Source: Callorhinus ursinus
Lineage: Eukaryota; Chordata; Mammalia; Carnivora; Otariidae
Direction: 5' to 3'
Assembly: GCF_003265705.1 (NCBI RefSeq)
Contig: NW_020312894.1
Location: 7,348,223 to 7,412,222 of the forward strand
Length of the DNA stretch: 64,000 bases
Below, piece by piece: positions 1 through 12,024 of this stretch. The notes beneath the pieces are model-generated. The model searched no databases. It saw only the letters and a program-made list of their open reading frames with translations, and had not been told where the DNA came from. A program made the position numbers and the translations under genes. How positions within the stretch are numbered: position 1 is the first letter of the stretch; the number at the start of each line of letters is the position of its first letter.

Positions 1-420
1 GAGTATTTCTCTGGAGAAAAAAGTGAGCATCACTGGAGGAAAAAATAAACTGTAAACTAGGTTAAAAGAGAAGCCGATTGGGAGGCAGTATTTGCAACAC
101 ATAGGACCAAGTATCCGTAATCCGATTATATGAAGAAGTGCCTTCATTTCATACTAAAAAGACCAACAACCCAGTAGAAAAATGGGTGGAAAATACAAAG
201 AGCAATTCACAGAAGAAACTCGAATGGCCGATATGCATAAGAAAGGTTGCTGTACCTCCCGAGGAGTCAGGAAACAGCACAGTAAAGCGACAATAAGATA
301 GCTTTTCTAACTCACCAGATTGGCCCAAGTTCTCAGTTGGGTAAGGTCAGTGACTGGCAGGGATTTGGGGGGAGGGGTACTGTCGCACACCCTCAGAAGC
401 ATCGTTTACACTTTCCAACG
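1..420 (+). mobile_element. Ancient LINE-1 (L1M) ORF2 fragment
   Basis: The stretch resembles the C-terminal third of L1 ORF2 DNA. It has a 'gggaggcagtatttgcaacacata' type segment near 80-105, 'caattcacagaagaaactcg' near 206-225, and a 'caccagattggccc' segment near 314-327. Frames are broken throughout, so it is a decayed copy. It is cut by the left edge of the window, and its 3' limit near 420 is approximate. The family call rests on recalled consensus, not a search. Confidence 0.6.
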
Positions 421-1640
421 TGCCTACCCGCCCACCCTGCCCCTGCGATGTCGAAGGTCAAAGGCAGGCCCACAGGGGCCTGGAAAGGAGTTGGCAGGAG
501 CCGCGTGCTCGGTGGAACAGGCCAGGGTGACCGTGACCCAAGGGTTCCTCTGCCGTCCCTGGCCACAGAGAGCCGAGCAGCATTTTTCTACCCCGCGCTT
601 GGTCCCTAGGCCCTTGAGCAAATGCTCATGGTTCCCAACGGGGGCAATGATACTACGGGCTGGGAGAGGCATTCCCTTGGGGGGGAGGTGGTTCTGAAGA
701 CCACAGACACAGTGAGAATCCTTCCACGTGCTTGGTTTACCCTGAAACACCGCAGTCCAGCACGGATGATGGGACTGGGTCCAGAGCACCCTTGGTGTGT
801 TTCCCCAGTCTTGAGCAGAGCTCCCCACTCCTCCTACACATCTGCAATCGCCCCGTGTCTCTGGGCAGTTTCCCAGGGATGAAATGCATCCCTGTGGCGG
901 GCCTGACATCACACCCTACCACCGCGTACAGATGTGGCTTTGATCTAACGCCCCACCTGACTCCCCAAGACTCTGCGCCTTTCAAAGGACTTGGGTCCAA
1001 AAGGCGTGGGCTTCAGCTGGCTTTGCCACCAGATCATTGTCCTCGGACCTTCAGCTCCTCCCCTTGCCAAATCGCTGGAGGATGGCAGTCCGGCCCGGGG
1101 CCCGTGCAACAGAGTCTTGCAAACCCCATCTTGTTCCACTTGAGTCACATCAAGCCTTCAAAAAGCCATTTAGGGGCTTGGTTTATGAACTTGAAATAAT
1201 TCAGTGACAGTGACTCAGGGAGCAGAGGTAAAGAGCCAGCCTTGCTATTTCTAAATGTTACAGGCCTTTCCAGTAGGACGGGCAAAGATAAAAGGCAGCT
1301 CTGGTCATAAAGTCCATTTATGTGAGTGGAATGACAACCCATAAAGACAAACATGAATAAACAGTCTGAAGCTTAGCAGGGCTGCAGCTCTCCAGCTATG
1401 AGGGCCTTGGGGTGCAGAATGGACAGACACAGGACTCGAGAAAAGTTCTTGCCTGGGCCCCCAGGACTAGCCTGGGGACTCCCCTGCATGCCCGGCCCAC
1501 TTGTTCTGATGTCCCACAGCCCCCCCCCCTCCCACACACTCCCCTCCCCCAACCCCCCCCCCCCGCCCAGGAGAGCCAGAAATCTGGGCTTCAGATGTAT
1601 CCTCACTGCCAATATTAGGTTCTCTGCAAAAATAGAGTGA
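421..1640. other. Unannotated sequence, GC-moderate; C-rich run at 1521-1567
   Basis: No repeat family, splice-flanked exon or RNA gene was recognised. Overlapping open frames occur on both strands between 424 and 1199 but have no recognisable domains and read as chance frames in a GC-rich stretch. A low-complexity C-rich block (two C runs of 8-13 with CCTCCC spacers) lies at 1521-1567. Confidence 0.4.
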
Positions 1641-2260
1641 TCTGAACGATCCCTGTAAATATTTCCTATTTTTAATAACATGGTATCAATTTGCAAACGG
1701 AGTAATGATCTCTGTTACTTTTCAGGAAATTATGTTTAATATACTTTACTAGAGCCGAGGAAGAACAATTTAATTGAAAGAGCTGCTTTGAACCATATTT
1801 AACCTCAGATGTACTAAATGGAGTGTCTCAGAGATAACTTATGGTTTTTAATTTAATGTAAACCATTCCGTGCATGAGCACTGTGTTTTTGCCACTCTAA
1901 TAACGACTGGTTTGGGTTTAGGAACTAGTTTTCCCATCATCTCGTTCCTCCCACGAACACTCTGGTGAATGATAAACCCCACCAGGAGGTTTTCCCACAT
2001 AGAATCTGAAAGAAAGGGGCCTGCAGGCTGGGCAGACACATCTCACAACTGAAGAGGATCCCCTGGTTTTTGAGAAGGGCCCATATTTCACTGCCCAGGT
2101 TGATGTGGTGCCTGGCTGGCTCCTTCGCCGTGCTGATTAATGGATTCCAGCCACCGTACCAGCACTTTAAATGAAGTTTCGTGCTCACCAAGATTAATTG
2201 CCGAATGAAAAATATTGAAACTTTATTATTCACATAATTCATTTGAGGGGATGATCCCAG
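1640..2260. promoter_or_regulatory. Candidate conserved noncoding element
   Basis: About 600 bases of AT-rich, transposon-free, non-repetitive DNA with several homeodomain-like cores (gctgattaatgg near 2133, aagattaattgc near 2190, tttaattgaaag near 1769). It also has runs such as 'tttaaatgaagtttcgtgct' near 2166-2185. The texture is like vertebrate developmental enhancers. There is no coding potential. Conservation cannot be measured here, so this is inference. Confidence 0.3.
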
Positions 2261-2423
2261 GAAAATGTAGTATGTGGTTGAAGTTCATCATTTGACAGTA
2301 ATCGAAGGGAAGGAAGATGGAGAGAAGCAAGTGCTGGGCTGTCACAGCCCCTCCGCCTATGCTGCCAGGGGGACAGGTGAGCCATGCCAACTGGCGCCAG
2401 TGTGTTTAAGAAAGCTGCCTGTT

Positions 2424-2624
2424 GGGGGCGCCTGGGTGGCTCAGATGGTGGGGCGTCTGCCTTCAGTTCAGGTCATGATCTCTGGGTCCTGGGATCGAGT
2501 CCTGTGTCCAGTGGGGAGTCTGCTTCTCCCTCTCCGTCTGCCTCTCCCCCCCGCCCCGCTCATGCTCTCTCGCTCTCTCTCTCAAGTGAATAAATAAAAT
2601 CTTAAAAAGAGAGAGAGAGAAAGA
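2424..2624 (+). mobile_element. Can-SINE (tRNA-derived SINE)
   Basis: Starts with the head GGGGGCGCCTGGGTGGCTCAG, followed by the tRNA-like body (gatcgagtcc, B-box region), a CT-rich block and the tail 'aataaataaaatctt'. It is flanked by a 13-base target-site duplication, aagaaagctgcct at 2408-2420 and aagaaagctgctt at 2625-2637 (one mismatch), so both ends are well fixed. Confidence 0.95.
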
Positions 2625-3179
2625 AAGAAAGCTGCTTACTCAGACCATCATATGGTCGATCAACACTTGCTTCTTGGGTCTTTCCCCAGCACAGTCTGTG
2701 ACGATGCTCTGGTGGTCAGCCTGCTGCCCTGTTTTAGTTTACTCATATCTCTTCTCTTGTCTATCTGTGTTGGCTTGTCAGAGTGGGGCCTTTATTGTCT
2801 TTTTCCCACCTGGGCATCTATTGCCCTTATTTGGTTAAGGCAGACAAGTTCGCCTTGTGAAGCTGTGGGCTCTGCGCTCAGCTGGGACTCGTGGGGGAGA
2901 GAGCCTGTGAGCAGGTGTGAGCCAGCTAGACTGCCTTCTTCCGGTCACGGTGGTTTGCTCAGAATGGACGCACGACCGCATCGGGGCCAACGCCGGGCCA
3001 TGAATCTTTCCCCAGGAAGGCTGGGACCTAAGCTGACCCTTTTCCTCTCCACAGGGTGAAGGCTGAGCATGCAGGAGGCTAGAGCAGCAGGGGCCCTCGC
3101 ACCAGCACCGTGGGGGCCCCCACCTGAGATGTGGGAGAGGCCGGGTCCTGGTGACCTCACCTGGGCCCGAAGCTAGCTC

Positions 3180-3525
3180 TACTTCTGCACCCTGGACTTT
3201 GCAGTCTTGTGAGCCTATAGTCTGTCTTGGCTTAAGCCAGAATGAGTGAAGTTTTCTCTCCCGGACCCTCGGTCTGGAGTGAAATGACAGAAGGACAAAA
3301 AAATGTCAACCAGAGGGCATTCATTCCCGTGGCTTCTGACAAGGTAAGGATTAATTCCAGCCCCCTAGACTCCTGGAACTGCCCTGTTACTGTCTGTGTC
3401 TGTTCTTAAACCTCCCTTCAATAATTTATGCTACCTGATAGCCTGTCAATAAATTCGGTTTCCGCTTAAGTTAGCTGGGTACCGGCTTCGGGTGCTGGCA
3501 GCTAGCAGTTCCTGATACAACACGG
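3180..3525 (+). mobile_element. Decayed LTR fragment, ERVL class (LTR16/33-like)
   Basis: The 3' part has the layout of an LTR end: an AATAAA signal (3448 region, 'gtcaataaattcggtttccg'), then 'cttaagttagctgggtaccgg', then an ending 'agttcctgatacaac'. This matches the usual tail of ERVL-related solo LTRs. The 5' boundary is not clear, and no internal retroviral genes accompany it. The class assignment is from memory of the consensus. Confidence 0.45.
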
Positions 3526-3529
3526 AGGG

Positions 3530-4417
3530 GGTCGTTAGGGACAGTCCCCGGGCTCCAGGGCTCTTTTGTCTCAGGCTACAGGTGCCCCTGGGCCTCAGTC
3601 ACCTGGGATCCATCTGCAGACCAGGATCTGCATGCATCGCTGTGGACAGAGCTTAAAGACAGCCAGCTGGGTGAAAAAATCATGTTGCCGAATGGTAGCA
3701 TTGAGGAGCATATTAAAAACAACACAAAACACTATAAATTGTTTACAGATGCATGTACATGTAGTAAGATTCCTAAAACTGAATGGGAAAGAGGCACACC
3801 AAATTCATGTCAGTGGTTACCTTGGAGTCAGGGGGAGGTATACTAACAAGATGCCTCTCTGAATTTTTGGGCCAATAAATCATAAAATGAATTGAAAGCC
3901 GTCCTAGTACTCAGGAGCAGAAGCAGTTGGCTGGGCCCCTGGGGGACGGGGTGGGATGCAGAGACCCCGGCGTCCAGCAGGTCACAGCACAGGGACTGAG
4001 GGTCAAGACAGGGCAAAGCCAGGAGGCAGAGAGTGTGTACTTTTCATCCAGGAGGACAGAGAACACGGAAGAGCCGGGAGAAAAGATGGTTGGAGGGTGG
4101 GCAGGGCAAGGGGCAAGACCCCAGGACAGTGTGGTCATGGTCTGAAGGACACCTCATGTCTGGACATGCAGATCGGTTTGCAGAAGGATACACCAAAGTG
4201 CCTGGAAACACACACTTTATTCTCTGGTCTTGTTTTAACCTTGCACATTTTAAAAATAAAAGCCAGGGAAAACTGAAAAAAAAAAAAAAAAGTGAACAAG
4301 ACTGAAAAAGACAAAGAGGAAAATGACCACCCAAAATCTCATCATACAGATATAAATAACCACTTGGAACATTTTAATGAGGCTCCTCCTGTCTTGGCTA
4401 CAAAAGATAAATATTCT
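3530..4417. other. Mostly unannotated; possible old LINE fragment and A16 run
   Basis: 3640-3880 has the AT-rich, A-strand-biased look of an old L1 fragment, but no diagnostic segment was recognised. An AATAAA-type signal near 4254 precedes a ~16-base A run at 4276-4291, suggesting the 3' end of some retrocopy whose source I cannot name. No intact gene is visible. Confidence 0.3.
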
Positions 4418-4536
4418 GGGGCACCAGGCTGGCTCAGCCGGTGGGGTGTGCGAGTCTTGGTCTCGGGGTTGTAGGTTCGAGCCCCTTGTTGGGTGTAGAG
4501 ATTACTCAAAATAAAATCTTAAAAAAAAAAAAAAAA
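4418..4536 (+). mobile_element. Short Can-SINE, older subtype
   Basis: A short tRNA-derived SINE: head 'ggggcaccaggctggctcag', Pol III A box in 'tggctcagccgg', and a near-perfect B box GGTTCGAGCC at 4474-4483. It continues 'gttgggtgtagagattactc' and ends with AATAAAATCTT and an A16 tail. It lacks the long CT block of the other copies, as in the ancestral SINEC b/c type. Target-site duplications are not clear. Confidence 0.9.
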
Positions 4537-4694
4537 GGACAGATATTCTCCCTGAGTCAGGAAGCAGCATAAACAGAAAGCGTCTTACACGAAGTTGGTG
4601 GGTTACCCTTTGTGCAGTGGTTTTTCCTTTGGAGATAGGTTTGTGGCCATGAAGGACACAAAAGATGTAAGAGCAAACCCTCGGTCATGTTTAC

Positions 4695-4875
4695 TATGGA
4701 TAGGCCCCGCCTTATATATGCTAATCCATTCAATCCTCACAACCCTACAAGTAGGTTGCTCTTATGAAATCCCATTTTACAGATAAGAAAACTGAGGCCC
4801 GGAGAGATGACACGGCCCGTCCAAGATCACACGACTGATGCATATATCTGGGTTTCTAAACTGCGAAGTCTGGCT
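4695..4875 (-). mobile_element. MIR SINE
   Basis: Reverse-oriented MIR core: 'attcaatcctcacaacccta', then 'ttttacagataagaaaactg', 'aggcccggagagatgacac' and a degenerate 'ccaagatcacacgactg'. This order matches the MIR consensus complement. Ends are diverged. Confidence 0.85.
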
Positions 4876-5259
4876 CCAGGGGACTTTCCCGTGATCACCC
4901 ATAGCATTGCCTCTCAGGGAAGCTGACGTCTGTGGAGAAGTCACAACAGGTGGCCCACGCCTCTCCGTCTGCACAGGGGAGGTGGGTCAGCGCTGTGAGC
5001 CTGCTCTACAGGTGAGGCTCAGAGCTCAGCTCCCACTGCGGACGGGGCAGGTCTGGACGACTGCAGACCCCAGCCTTTCCCTCTGCCCGACCAAGGGGCC
5101 CTCCCACTGTCCGCCCCATTCAGCAGGCTCCTTACTGTCACTTGAGGAATTTCCCACGCTGAGCCCGGCAGCCAGAGAACACTTTATTTCTTTCCACAAG
5201 CCTCCTTGGCAGCAGCCAGCACAGAGGGTGACACAGACCCCTTCATTCCAGCCCTCCTC

Positions 5260-5530
5260 ATGCCAGTAAGTTCATCTGAGCGCAACTTTGTGCATCCAAC
5301 CAGTGAATAATAAATTTAATAATTAAAGAATAATTAATTACACCTGAAACTTCTCACTTGGGGGTACAATTAGCCTCTGGCACCTTCAGAATGAGTTGCT
5401 AGTGACTAATTGTGCCCTCAAGGAGGCATTTGTAAGTACAATTAATTGTGCACAAAATTGAACCCACAAATACTTCCCAAGTATTTAATGTTCCCAACAT
5501 AAGAATTATTCCCACAAAAAGGGTTTGTTC
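5260..5530. promoter_or_regulatory. Homeodomain-motif-dense candidate enhancer
   Basis: AT-rich non-repeat block with many TAAT/ATTA cores within 150 bases: aataattaaag near 5317, taattaatta at 5331-5340, caattag near 5367, ctaattg near 5406, and a 12-base perfect palindrome ACAATTAATTGT at 5438-5449. Such clusters are typical of homeobox-bound enhancers. It has no coding frame and lies 25 kb upstream of the CpG-island promoter. Function is inferred. Confidence 0.35.
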
Positions 5531-6109
5531 AAAATCCAGACCTTTTTATTTTGTTTTTTTAAAGAGGGCTGTGGTGGGTTCCCCAGCAGAATCCAGATGT
5601 GCCAAGGTCCTCGTGGGAGGTCATCCCTCCCCCAGCATGAGGGTCAGCTGAGCCAGAGGCTTGCTGCTGTGGGAGCCCCCACGCAGCCACAAACTGCACC
5701 CAGCCTTGGCTGGTGACTCGAATGAAAGCGCGAGAAGGATAAACCAAGAGTTAAGGGGCAAGCCTTCCTTCTTTGTCTCTTTCCGGCTCTTCAGTCAAAG
5801 TCCACCCAAATTGGAGGACTGGCAGCCAGTCTTCTTGGTCCTGCCCTCACCTTCTGAAATGCACCTGCTCGTAGCTGGGTCTCAGTCAGCCTCTGTGGAG
5901 CAGCCCTCAGATGTAAGGCTTGATGTCAGGCGTTGGACCCACTCTGGCCATGTCACTCCCTTCCCCAGAGCTTCAGTGATGCTCCAGAGATGCAGTCCTG
6001 CTTCCTCAGGTGTTCTCCAAGGAACAAATGAACTCAAAAACTTCCCACCATCTGTTCCCAAACCTCACACTATTAACCTAACTACCCCTCCACCCTAAAA
6101 TGGCCACAT

Positions 6110-6535
6110 CTAACTGATCTCGGGTCCCACCCTATAGTTTCTTATTGTATGCTGTCCCTCTGCCTGGTATGCCCTCCCATTTACACATACACATGCATGC
6201 GTGTGTACATACACAAGACATACACCCCACATGCGTGCTGATATGCCCATACACATAGATATACCTGCACACACAGACATACAAATGCATGTTTTATACA
6301 CATGTACCTGCAAATATACACTCACCCATATACACCCACACATGCACACATGCACACATCATATATATGCAGACACATACACACACGTGCTCTGCTCATA
6401 CACATAGACACACATATACTCACACGTATGCACATCCACACCTATACATCCATATACACCTGTGGTCACACACACACACACCCATATAAAGATGCACACG
6501 CATGTGCACACACACGCACATGCACACTGCCAGGC
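6110..6535. repeat. Degenerate CA/TA-rich microsatellite with possible L2 edge
   Basis: 6181-6530 is a long impure repeat built from CACA, ATACA and CATGCA units. It is strand-biased (C/A rich on +) and old, judging by interruptions. The preceding 'ctgtccctctgcctggtatg' at about 6151-6170 resembles the 3' region of LINE-2. Threonine-histidine-rich open frames through here are artefacts of the repeat. Confidence 0.7.
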
Positions 6536-9373
6536 ATCCTCATCTGAGCCATTTTATTAGACTCTGCTCCAAAGCCATGAGGGCTGCTTTGCCCTCCTTC
6601 CCAGGCTTCCTCCCGGAGTCAGGCTCTCTCCGCTCCCGGACGGCTGCAGCTCTCGGGCCTTCTCTTCCTGTGACCAGCTCTGACTGCTCTCTGGCCTGGA
6701 AGGCCCTCGGGATAGGACCGGCGACAGTACCCGAGGCGCATCACCATGCCTGACGCACGGCACGGGTCCCATGCATGTTTGGCGCATGAACGAATGAATA
6801 ACAGAATGCACAAGGAAGGAGTCTGGGTCCTTGCGCTTGCGTGACAGTCCTTCTGGAATCCCCCTTGGAACACACCTGTGGGGGACGAGGGGGCAGGAGG
6901 CACTGCCTGAAGGTGGCCCAACAAGTAGGAGGAAAGACCAGTCAGGGAGCCACTAGTTAATTCCTCCCATCTGGGAAGGGAGTCCCTGGGGGCGCTGCTC
7001 ATTGTTCCTCCAGCAAAGGGAAGGCAGTGCCCTCACCCCTGGGCAGCGCTCATCCCAACTGGAGAGATCCCTCCAAGCAATCCAAACTTCTCTGAGCTCC
7101 CGCTGCGCTGGGTGCCGAAGGGCCTCCCAGGGTGCCTACGGCAGAGTTCACGGTCTCAGCGGGGAGATAGGGTAGGAAGAACCTCAGAAGGTGTACATGG
7201 AGAAGGAGAGCGTTCCAGACAGGAAGCAGACGTATGGGGTTGGGAAGGAAGAGGTGACAGATGATGCCATGAGTTCTACGTGGATGGCCTTGAATGAGGA
7301 GTTTGTACCCGGCTTGGTGACGCTGAACCGGGGAGCCCTTGAAGACTCCAGAGGAGGAGAGCCCTCAATGCCAGCAGAGGAATTTGGGCTGACTTTGATC
7401 ATTAGGGACCAGCAGATGCATGGCCTTCTCTCTGTGCTCTTACTCCTCCTCGTCACCCAGCGAGACACTGCCAGCACTTCCAAATTCCACTCGGGTGCCA
7501 CAGCTATTCCAAGATGGTGCGGGAGCCCTCTGGGAGTATCTCAGAGCCTTTGGGTTACTCTCCTGCGTCTCCTCCAGGCACTGGCTCCTTGGGAGGGAGG
7601 AACCTGATCTTGGCTTTCTTTTCCTTGGGGCCAGCCATTGTTTGGTGAGGCAATGGTGGAAATTTCTGAAACCAAAGATGGAAAGGAGCATACCCAGAGA
7701 CGGTGGCATTCTACTCACTGCTTACAGCCTTGCTGCAAGGGAGGAAAAGCTGACAAGAATAGCTTTACAAAGCCAAAAGCTTTAGCCTGGTTATTTTCGT
7801 ATTATTTCTAGAAGGCAAACCCCCTCTGAGGGCACAAACATTTTGTGCCCTGGGTCTCTGGTTAAAGAGATTTGCATTTCTTTATTAGATTTTCTTCTTG
7901 ATGATCCCTCAGTATGTCGCTCCATTGTTTTCTGGTGCTAGTATGGGGTCCTAAGAGGTTGCCAATCATCTAGAAGCCCCTGGAAACTAACCACAGAGCA
8001 GAACCATCTGCCATGTTTCTTGTTTGCAGTTTCAGGGCACTGAGAACTTTAATGAATCCTGGTTATGGGTTCAAGTGCAAAATGGGGCCAGCCTGCTTAC
8101 AAAAGTCTGATACTCTGTGATGTTCTGCCATTCACCAAAGCATAGGACACATCTTTGAGATGACAGACCCTGGACAGGATGCTCCAGATACAAAAAGTTG
8201 GGTAAGACAAAGTCTAATCCCAGAAGCTCCCAGACTTTAGGTGAGGATTCCAAAGCAATGGGAACAGTGTGACCATGACACTGGAAAACCCTGGGTAGGG
8301 AACACCTACCTCCGCCCAGGGGGGCAAGCAAACCTCCCAGAAGAGGTGTTCTCTGAAACGGGTTCTGTCGGATGTGTAGGAGCTCAACAGAGACACACTG
8401 GGGAGATTGGAGATAAAGAGGGAAGACAGAAGAGAGGGAAAAGTTAAGGGCAGGGAAGAGAGAGGGAGAGAAAGAAATGGCATTCCCGACACATAGCAAC
8501 AGCCCTGGGAAGAGCCGCCGAGATTGCAGGTGTGGGACCTGGGCACACGCCCGCATGCCACGTGTATTCATGGCAGCTGTTTGTCAGGTTAGAAGCTGCT
8601 TCACTCGTTCACGGGCTCATGGCTTCCTTCATTCACTCCACAGGCATTTATTGAGTACATACGTCGGGCCAGCCTCCAGGGAAGGCCTCCTTGAGCTCGA
8701 GCTGTCTGCCCAGTCCCTGCCACATGAGCCTTGGTGGGCATTCCAGGCATTGGCCAATCAGTGACCCTAAGGGACCAATACACAACAGCCATAGAGCCAC
8801 TTCCCCTTGCAGACTTTAGGATCAGAACCAGCCACCTCTGCTTAACACCTGTGTGTGGCTCTCTGCCACACTCTTTCCCCATCCCTGGCTCATCCAGTCC
8901 CCATGACAACCCTGTGGGCTGTGCACTGTGATTTTCATAGAGCAGACAAAGCTCCAGCTCAGGGAGAGAGTGCTCAGGGCCAGTGCTGGCTCTGGAATGA
9001 GGTCTGCTCCTAGATGCCCACGTACTGCGTCAGGCAAGACACAGTGGGCAGGTGTGGGTGTCTGTGTTGTGTGTGTATTGAGACAGAGACAGAGGCTCAG
9101 GCTTGTGAATCAAAACAAGAGTCGGTTGGTTTTGCCGGCTCTCTGGCCCATGACACCCAGGATAATGGCTACTGGTCTGAAGAACTTTCTTTTCTCAGTT
9201 GCTGTCTGCTTTTCCACAAAACAGAATAGAAAAGGGAAAGGCCACAGGGAAACTTTTATCCACATATAAGAGAAAACCATGACTTGCTGATGCTTCTCGC
9301 TCCTAGGTGTTGCCATGTGGCCTGGTGTCCCACCTCCCAGGAGCTTAACTAGGAGTATTAAAAGCCCTGACCA
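6536..9373. other. Mostly unique DNA with probable MIR remnants
   Basis: No gene was recognised. 'attcactccacaggcatttattgagtacat' near 8634-8663 and 8850-9000 (ccccatgacaaccctgtggg, then agacaaagctccagctcagg) look like reverse-oriented MIR remnants. Open frames of 60-166 codons (for example 8071-8571 on -) show no domains or codon structure I can interpret. Confidence 0.4.
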
Positions 9374-9565
9374 GGGGCGCCTGGGTGGTTCAGTCGGTTA
9401 AGCATCTGCCTTCGGCTCAGGTCATGATCCCAGGGTCCCGGGATCGAGTCCCACATCGGGCTCCCTGCTCAGCGGGGAGTCTGCTTCTCCCTCTGACCCT
9501 CTTCCCTCTCGTGCTCTCTGTCTCTCATTCTCTCTCTCTCAAGTAAATAAAATCTTTTAAAAAAA
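9374..9565 (+). mobile_element. Can-SINE
   Basis: Complete element from ggggcgcctgggtggttcag to an AATAAAATCTT tail, with the (CT)n block and tRNA-like 'gggatcgagtcc'. Flanking short duplications cctgacca at 9366-9373 and 9566-9573 fix both ends. Confidence 0.95.
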
Positions 9566-10119
9566 CCTGACCAAGGACAGAATGTGCTGTTTGCAGGGCA
9601 GTGTTTTCTTCTGTGCACATGCCTTTGAAAAGGAATAGGATTGAAAAGTTCACAAATCAAACCCAGCCTTCCAGCCCTTCAAGTGAGACGGTGGGAAGCC
9701 TCCTCCAGACCTCCCAAGCCCCCCGCCAATCCCTCCAACTGCACCCCAAGCTCCCCTTCTGGGGCAGCTCAGTTCTCCAGGGCAGTCTAGAGAGCGATTG
9801 CACTTAGGAGGGTAGGTCACCCCTGGCCCCAAGTGCCAGCAACAGCAGGTGATCAGAAGCCCCTCCGGCCCTGTGGTTGACCGCTGCGGAGGTGCGAGCT
9901 GGGGTGCACCCAATATCCGACCCCTCTCACAGGTGGAGCGAAGGATGCTTCCCTGTCGTGGGTGCATACCATTTGTATGTGACACCCTCCACCTGGGTGC
10001 CCAGCACAGATCCGTGTGTCTCCCTGTCTGACCCTCAACATCTCAATTTTCGGTCTGTGTTGGAAGTCCTGTGTAATTAGGAGGCTTCCTGCTTCCCGTG
10101 AGACAGGCCTTCTGGGCAG

Positions 10120-10300
10120 AGTTCATCATCAGAGTGTTAGAGTGGCATTCTGCTAACTACAAGAATCGTGATTCTTAGATTGAGTTAATTAGAATATCTG
10201 TATGCAATGTTCCCCCAAGATAGTTTGCATCGCAGTAAATAAACCCCCATCTGAATTCAGAGACGTGACCATAGGTTTTATAAATACAAAATTATATTTA
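10120..10300. promoter_or_regulatory. Candidate conserved noncoding element
   Basis: Transposon-free AT-rich block with 'gattgagttaattagaatat' at about 10177-10196 and 'agtttgcatcgcagtaaata' near 10221. It resembles homeodomain or POU-type enhancer DNA and has no coding signal. Low confidence without an alignment. Confidence 0.25.
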
Positions 10301-10609
10301 TGGAAAGCCACGGTCCTCCAGGGGCCCTTCTCCAGCCCCCTCTCAACCTACTATTCAGAAATAAGCCAGCTTCTATGCGAGGTAAATTCTTTTCCACTCT
10401 TTCAGAAGAAGCAGCTAAACCTCAAAACTCACCAGTCAAGATTCTTGGCACCCCTCTTTGCTAGAAATGTCTCAGTAAAAAAAAAAGAACATTGCAAATG
10501 GCTTTCATTGGGTGTGAGAGGGATTGTCACACCCTGACAATGGAGTGGATATCACTGGTATAAGCCATTTGGAAAGTCTTTGAATAATAGGAGTCAAAGC
10601 CTTAAAAAT

Positions 10610-10727
10610 GTTCAGTCTTGGGTTCATAAAGCACAACTCCCTCCATACAGAGGGGTACTGTGCAGCCCAAAAGATTTATATAGTTCTCTAGTAAATTATT
10701 AGGAAGATGTTCATACGTTAGAGGTGA

Positions 10728-10765
<38 letters not shown>

Positions 10766-11340
10766 TTTATTATATACGCACATAAGGAGAGATTTGGAAG
10801 GAATGTCAACAGTAATTATCCATGATGGATTTGCCTGGTAAGTTTCACTTCGTCACATCTTTCTTTTACCTGAATCATTTACATTGAGTGGGCATTTCTT
10901 TTACCATGAGGAAATGGCATTTCATCTTGAAAAAAAAAGAAAGAAAAATACCCAAGCAACGCAAAATAAAGTTTGACAAAAAAAAATGGTGGAAAATGTG
11001 CATGCCTTTCACCTAGTGGTTTCACTTGTGGAATCGGTCCCAAGGAAATCATCTGAATGCAAACAAGGTTTAATGGCATAAAAATATTAATTGCGGCTGC
11101 ATTAATATTAATAAAATTGCCAATGACTTCGATGGCAACCAAAGGCATAATTTATGGCACAGTCATATGACGGGATCTTATATACCATTTTGGAGGTTTT
11201 TGAGGAATTTGTACTTACGTGAAAAATATACTTATGTCATAATAATAAATGAAAGGCAAGATGCATTTGCCCCAAGAATGGAGAACCACTTAGGAAATAC
11301 AATATTAACTTGATGAAGTAAATTAAATACCTAGACAAGT
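10610..11340 (+). mobile_element. Ancient L1M 3'-region fragments with an internal (TG)n
   Basis: Two adjacent stretches match the L1M ORF2 end/3' UTR layout. The first is at 10625-10930. The second is at 10990-11340, where 'cccaaggaaatcatctgaatg' and 'atggcacagtcatatgacgg' mirror the usual 'cctaaggaaataatc' and 'atggtacatccatatgatgg' sequence. A (TG)16 tract lies at 10731-10763. No reading frame survives. Confidence 0.6.
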
Positions 11341-12011
11341 TGAAAACAGACCCCTCCCGGTCTCCGATTTCCTTCAAGATGATCCCAGCACATTTTGTCT
11401 GAGCTGAAATGGTGTCAAGCCTGAAATTCCTGTGATGTTCTTCTGGGCTCAAAACTGTTCCTTTACAGGTAAAGCCGGGGGTAACTCTGTGCGATGAACA
11501 GGCTTCTCCTTCAAGTATGTTGACAATACCGTTGTTAGTGAATAATAGAAAATGCTTCTTCTTCGCACTCGGGCAGCTCTCCAAAACCGAAACGTCTCCC
11601 TGTTTTCTTTGCTGCTCAGTGACATACAGATTCTGAAAATGGACAGCTGCACCTGTTGTACGAGAGAGCTCCCACTCGGTGCCCTCTTCAGTCTGAGGCA
11701 TGCAGCTCATTTGCTTGGGGGTGTCAGGTCTCTCCCTCTAGTCCTCCCCCCCCACCCCCACCGCCGCGAGGAAGGGCTTCTGCCCAGCCCTGCCCACCCG
11801 GGCAATCAACAGACTTGCATGTCCCTGTGTGTGGAGGACAGCACCAAGAGCCTGGAACTCACAGAGCGGGCAGTGCCAATCACAGGGTCTTTGTTCCTGC
11901 ACGGTCAGCAGGTGTTTTTTGTACTTGCTCTCTTTTAAGCCGTGACCCTGAAAAGACATCTGGTGGGTTGAGAATGGAAAAGATGGCAGCTACTGCACGT
12001 GGCTTGGACTT
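11341..12011. other. Unannotated unique sequence
   Basis: No repeat family or exon recognised. A pyrimidine-rich stretch at 11735-11765 (CCTCCCCCCCCACCCCCACC) gives proline-rich chance frames. Open frames at 11237-11710 (-) and 11552-11938 (+) have no recognisable domain. Confidence 0.35.
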
Positions 12012-12024
12012 CATTCTTTTTTAA

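Noticed and set aside
4474..4483. tRNA gene (perfect B box)
   Set aside because: The B box belongs to a tRNA-derived SINE with a degenerate acceptor region and an A tail.
6181..6530. His/Thr/Tyr-rich frames
   Set aside because: Translation of a CA/TA-rich simple repeat.
8071..8571. 166-codon minus frame considered as a gene
   Set aside because: Low-complexity Ser/Leu/Phe segment, no recognisable motif and likely overlap with old repeat DNA.
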